A stretch of DNA of 64,000 nt from an uncultured beta proteobacterium (lineage in GTDB: Bacteria; Pseudomonadota; Gammaproteobacteria; Burkholderiales; SG8-41): positions 30,389 to 94,388 of the forward strand of contig CAIVHG010000007.1 in assembly GCA_903905655.1 (NCBI GenBank). The letters are read 5' to 3'. The notes beneath the pieces were generated by a model that was not told the origin of the DNA, did no database searches, and worked only from the letters and a program-made list of their open reading frames with translations. The translations under genes and the position numbers were made by a program. How positions within the stretch are numbered: position 1 is the stretch's first letter; every line of letters starts with the position of its first letter. Shown here piece after piece: positions 63,382 to 64,000 of this stretch.

Positions 63382-63518
63382 TGCTGGAGCATCGGCCCTC
63401 CTGAGCATGTGTGGTCCCCTGCGGCAGGGCAGCAGGTGCGAACTGAGCACACCCGGGCCTGCTTTGCGCTGGAAGCCGGTTAAGCCGACAATGCGGCCCT
63501 GGAAAATGAAAGTTGGCG

Positions 63519-63908
63519 ATGACGAGGATTGTGATCTTCAACCAGAAGGGCGGGGTGGGCAAGACCACCACCACGCTCAATCTGGCCGCGCTGCTCGCGC
63601 GCCGTGGCCGGGCGCCGCTCGTCATCGATCTTGATCCGCAGGCGCACATGTCTGCGGTCAGCGGCGCGCAGGTGTCTGACGGACGCGACAGCCTGTGGGG
63701 GTTTTACGGGGAATCGAAACCGCTCGCGCAGTTGATCCGCGCCGGGGACAAATGGTCGATCATTCCTTCGCATCTGGATCTCGCCAAGGTCGACAGCAAG
63801 TTCGGCAAGGGGCCGCAGGCGCTCAACATGCTGAATGCGGGCATCCTCAGGGAAAACCTCGTAAGCGGTCCTTTAACCCCGTCCCTTACATCAGCCGCGC
63901 GATTGTGA
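63519..63908 (+). pseudogene. ParA-family ATPase, truncated
   Basis: N-terminal half of a ParA/Soj-type ATPase: the deviant Walker A KGGVGKTTTTLNLA, the DLDPQAHMS Walker A' region and IIPSHLDLAKVDSKFGKGP. The family is normally 200-260 aa. Here the frame ends after about 130 codons: similarity stops near NAGILRENL and a short unrelated tail (TPSLTSAARL) follows. The conserved Walker B (DCPP-type) and C-terminal part are missing in all three forward frames to the window end. This is either a broken gene, a recombination junction or an assembly join. ATG 63519 or TTG 63513 may start it. Confidence 0.7.
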
Positions 63909-64000
63909 TGGACGCGGCACGCCAGCGTCGCCAAGGTCAAGGTGCCGGCAACGCAATCCGCCAGGGCAGCAACACCTCGTAATCGTCAGCAGTCTTTGCC

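Overview
This is a GC-rich, densely coded chromosomal segment, most likely from a betaproteobacterium. The evidence is gene order and protein family type: a complete mraZ-to-lpxC division and cell-wall cluster, the rsmI/yraN/SIS/BON-lipoprotein neighbourhood, the ffh/ypjD/yfjD neighbourhood, the tsaD/rpsU/yqeY/dnaG/rpoD macromolecular-synthesis block, a DAP-type MurE, and a sigma-70 with a Lys/Ala-rich N-terminal extension. I cannot name the genus. No tRNA, rRNA or CRISPR array was seen; the one clear RNA gene is RNase P RNA.

Layout. 1-8.6 kb: end of coaX, a SPOR protein, heptose adenylyltransferase, a two-TM GGDEF/EAL regulator, the BON lipoprotein/SIS isomerase/YraN block divergent from rsmI, then pyrC and a terminator. 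8.9-9.3 kb: rnpB. 9.5-28.7 kb: the dcw cluster in classical order (mraZ rsmH ftsL ftsI murE murF mraY murD ftsW murG murC murB ddl ftsQ ftsA ftsZ lpxC), mostly joined by 1-8 nt overlaps and preceded by a strong promoter with an unusually long set of MraZ boxes. 28.7-36.5 kb: small membrane protein, dciA, M23 peptidase, secA, argJ, DUF815 ATPase, Nudix-ThiE fusion. 36.5-42.9 kb (minus strand): yacG, zapD, coaE, pilD, pilC, a CNNM/CorC transporter and a YpjD/CcsA-like protein. 43.2-48.1 kb: ffh, rpsP-rimM-trmD-rplS, ogt, xerD. 48.1-56.5 kb: folB, plsY, dadA, tsaD, rpsU, yqeY, dnaG, rpoD.

From 56.5 kb to the end the gene content changes from core to accessory: an unrecognised barrel-like protein, a 3-hydroxyisobutyrate-dehydrogenase-family enzyme, an M24 aminopeptidase-fold protein with an altered metal site, a two-domain PEP-synthase-like phosphotransferase lacking the PEP/pyruvate domain, two different D-2-hydroxyacid dehydrogenases and a truncated ParA. 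This is the best candidate for an undescribed metabolic module, though its substrate cannot be read from sequence.

The most unusual non-coding features are two unrelated inverted-repeat elements (41765-41955 and 42884-43149) on either side of the ypjD-like gene. Both look like non-autonomous mobile or structured repeats. One supplies the ribosome-binding site of the CNNM transporter gene. The other folds into two large nested hairpins just upstream of ffh.
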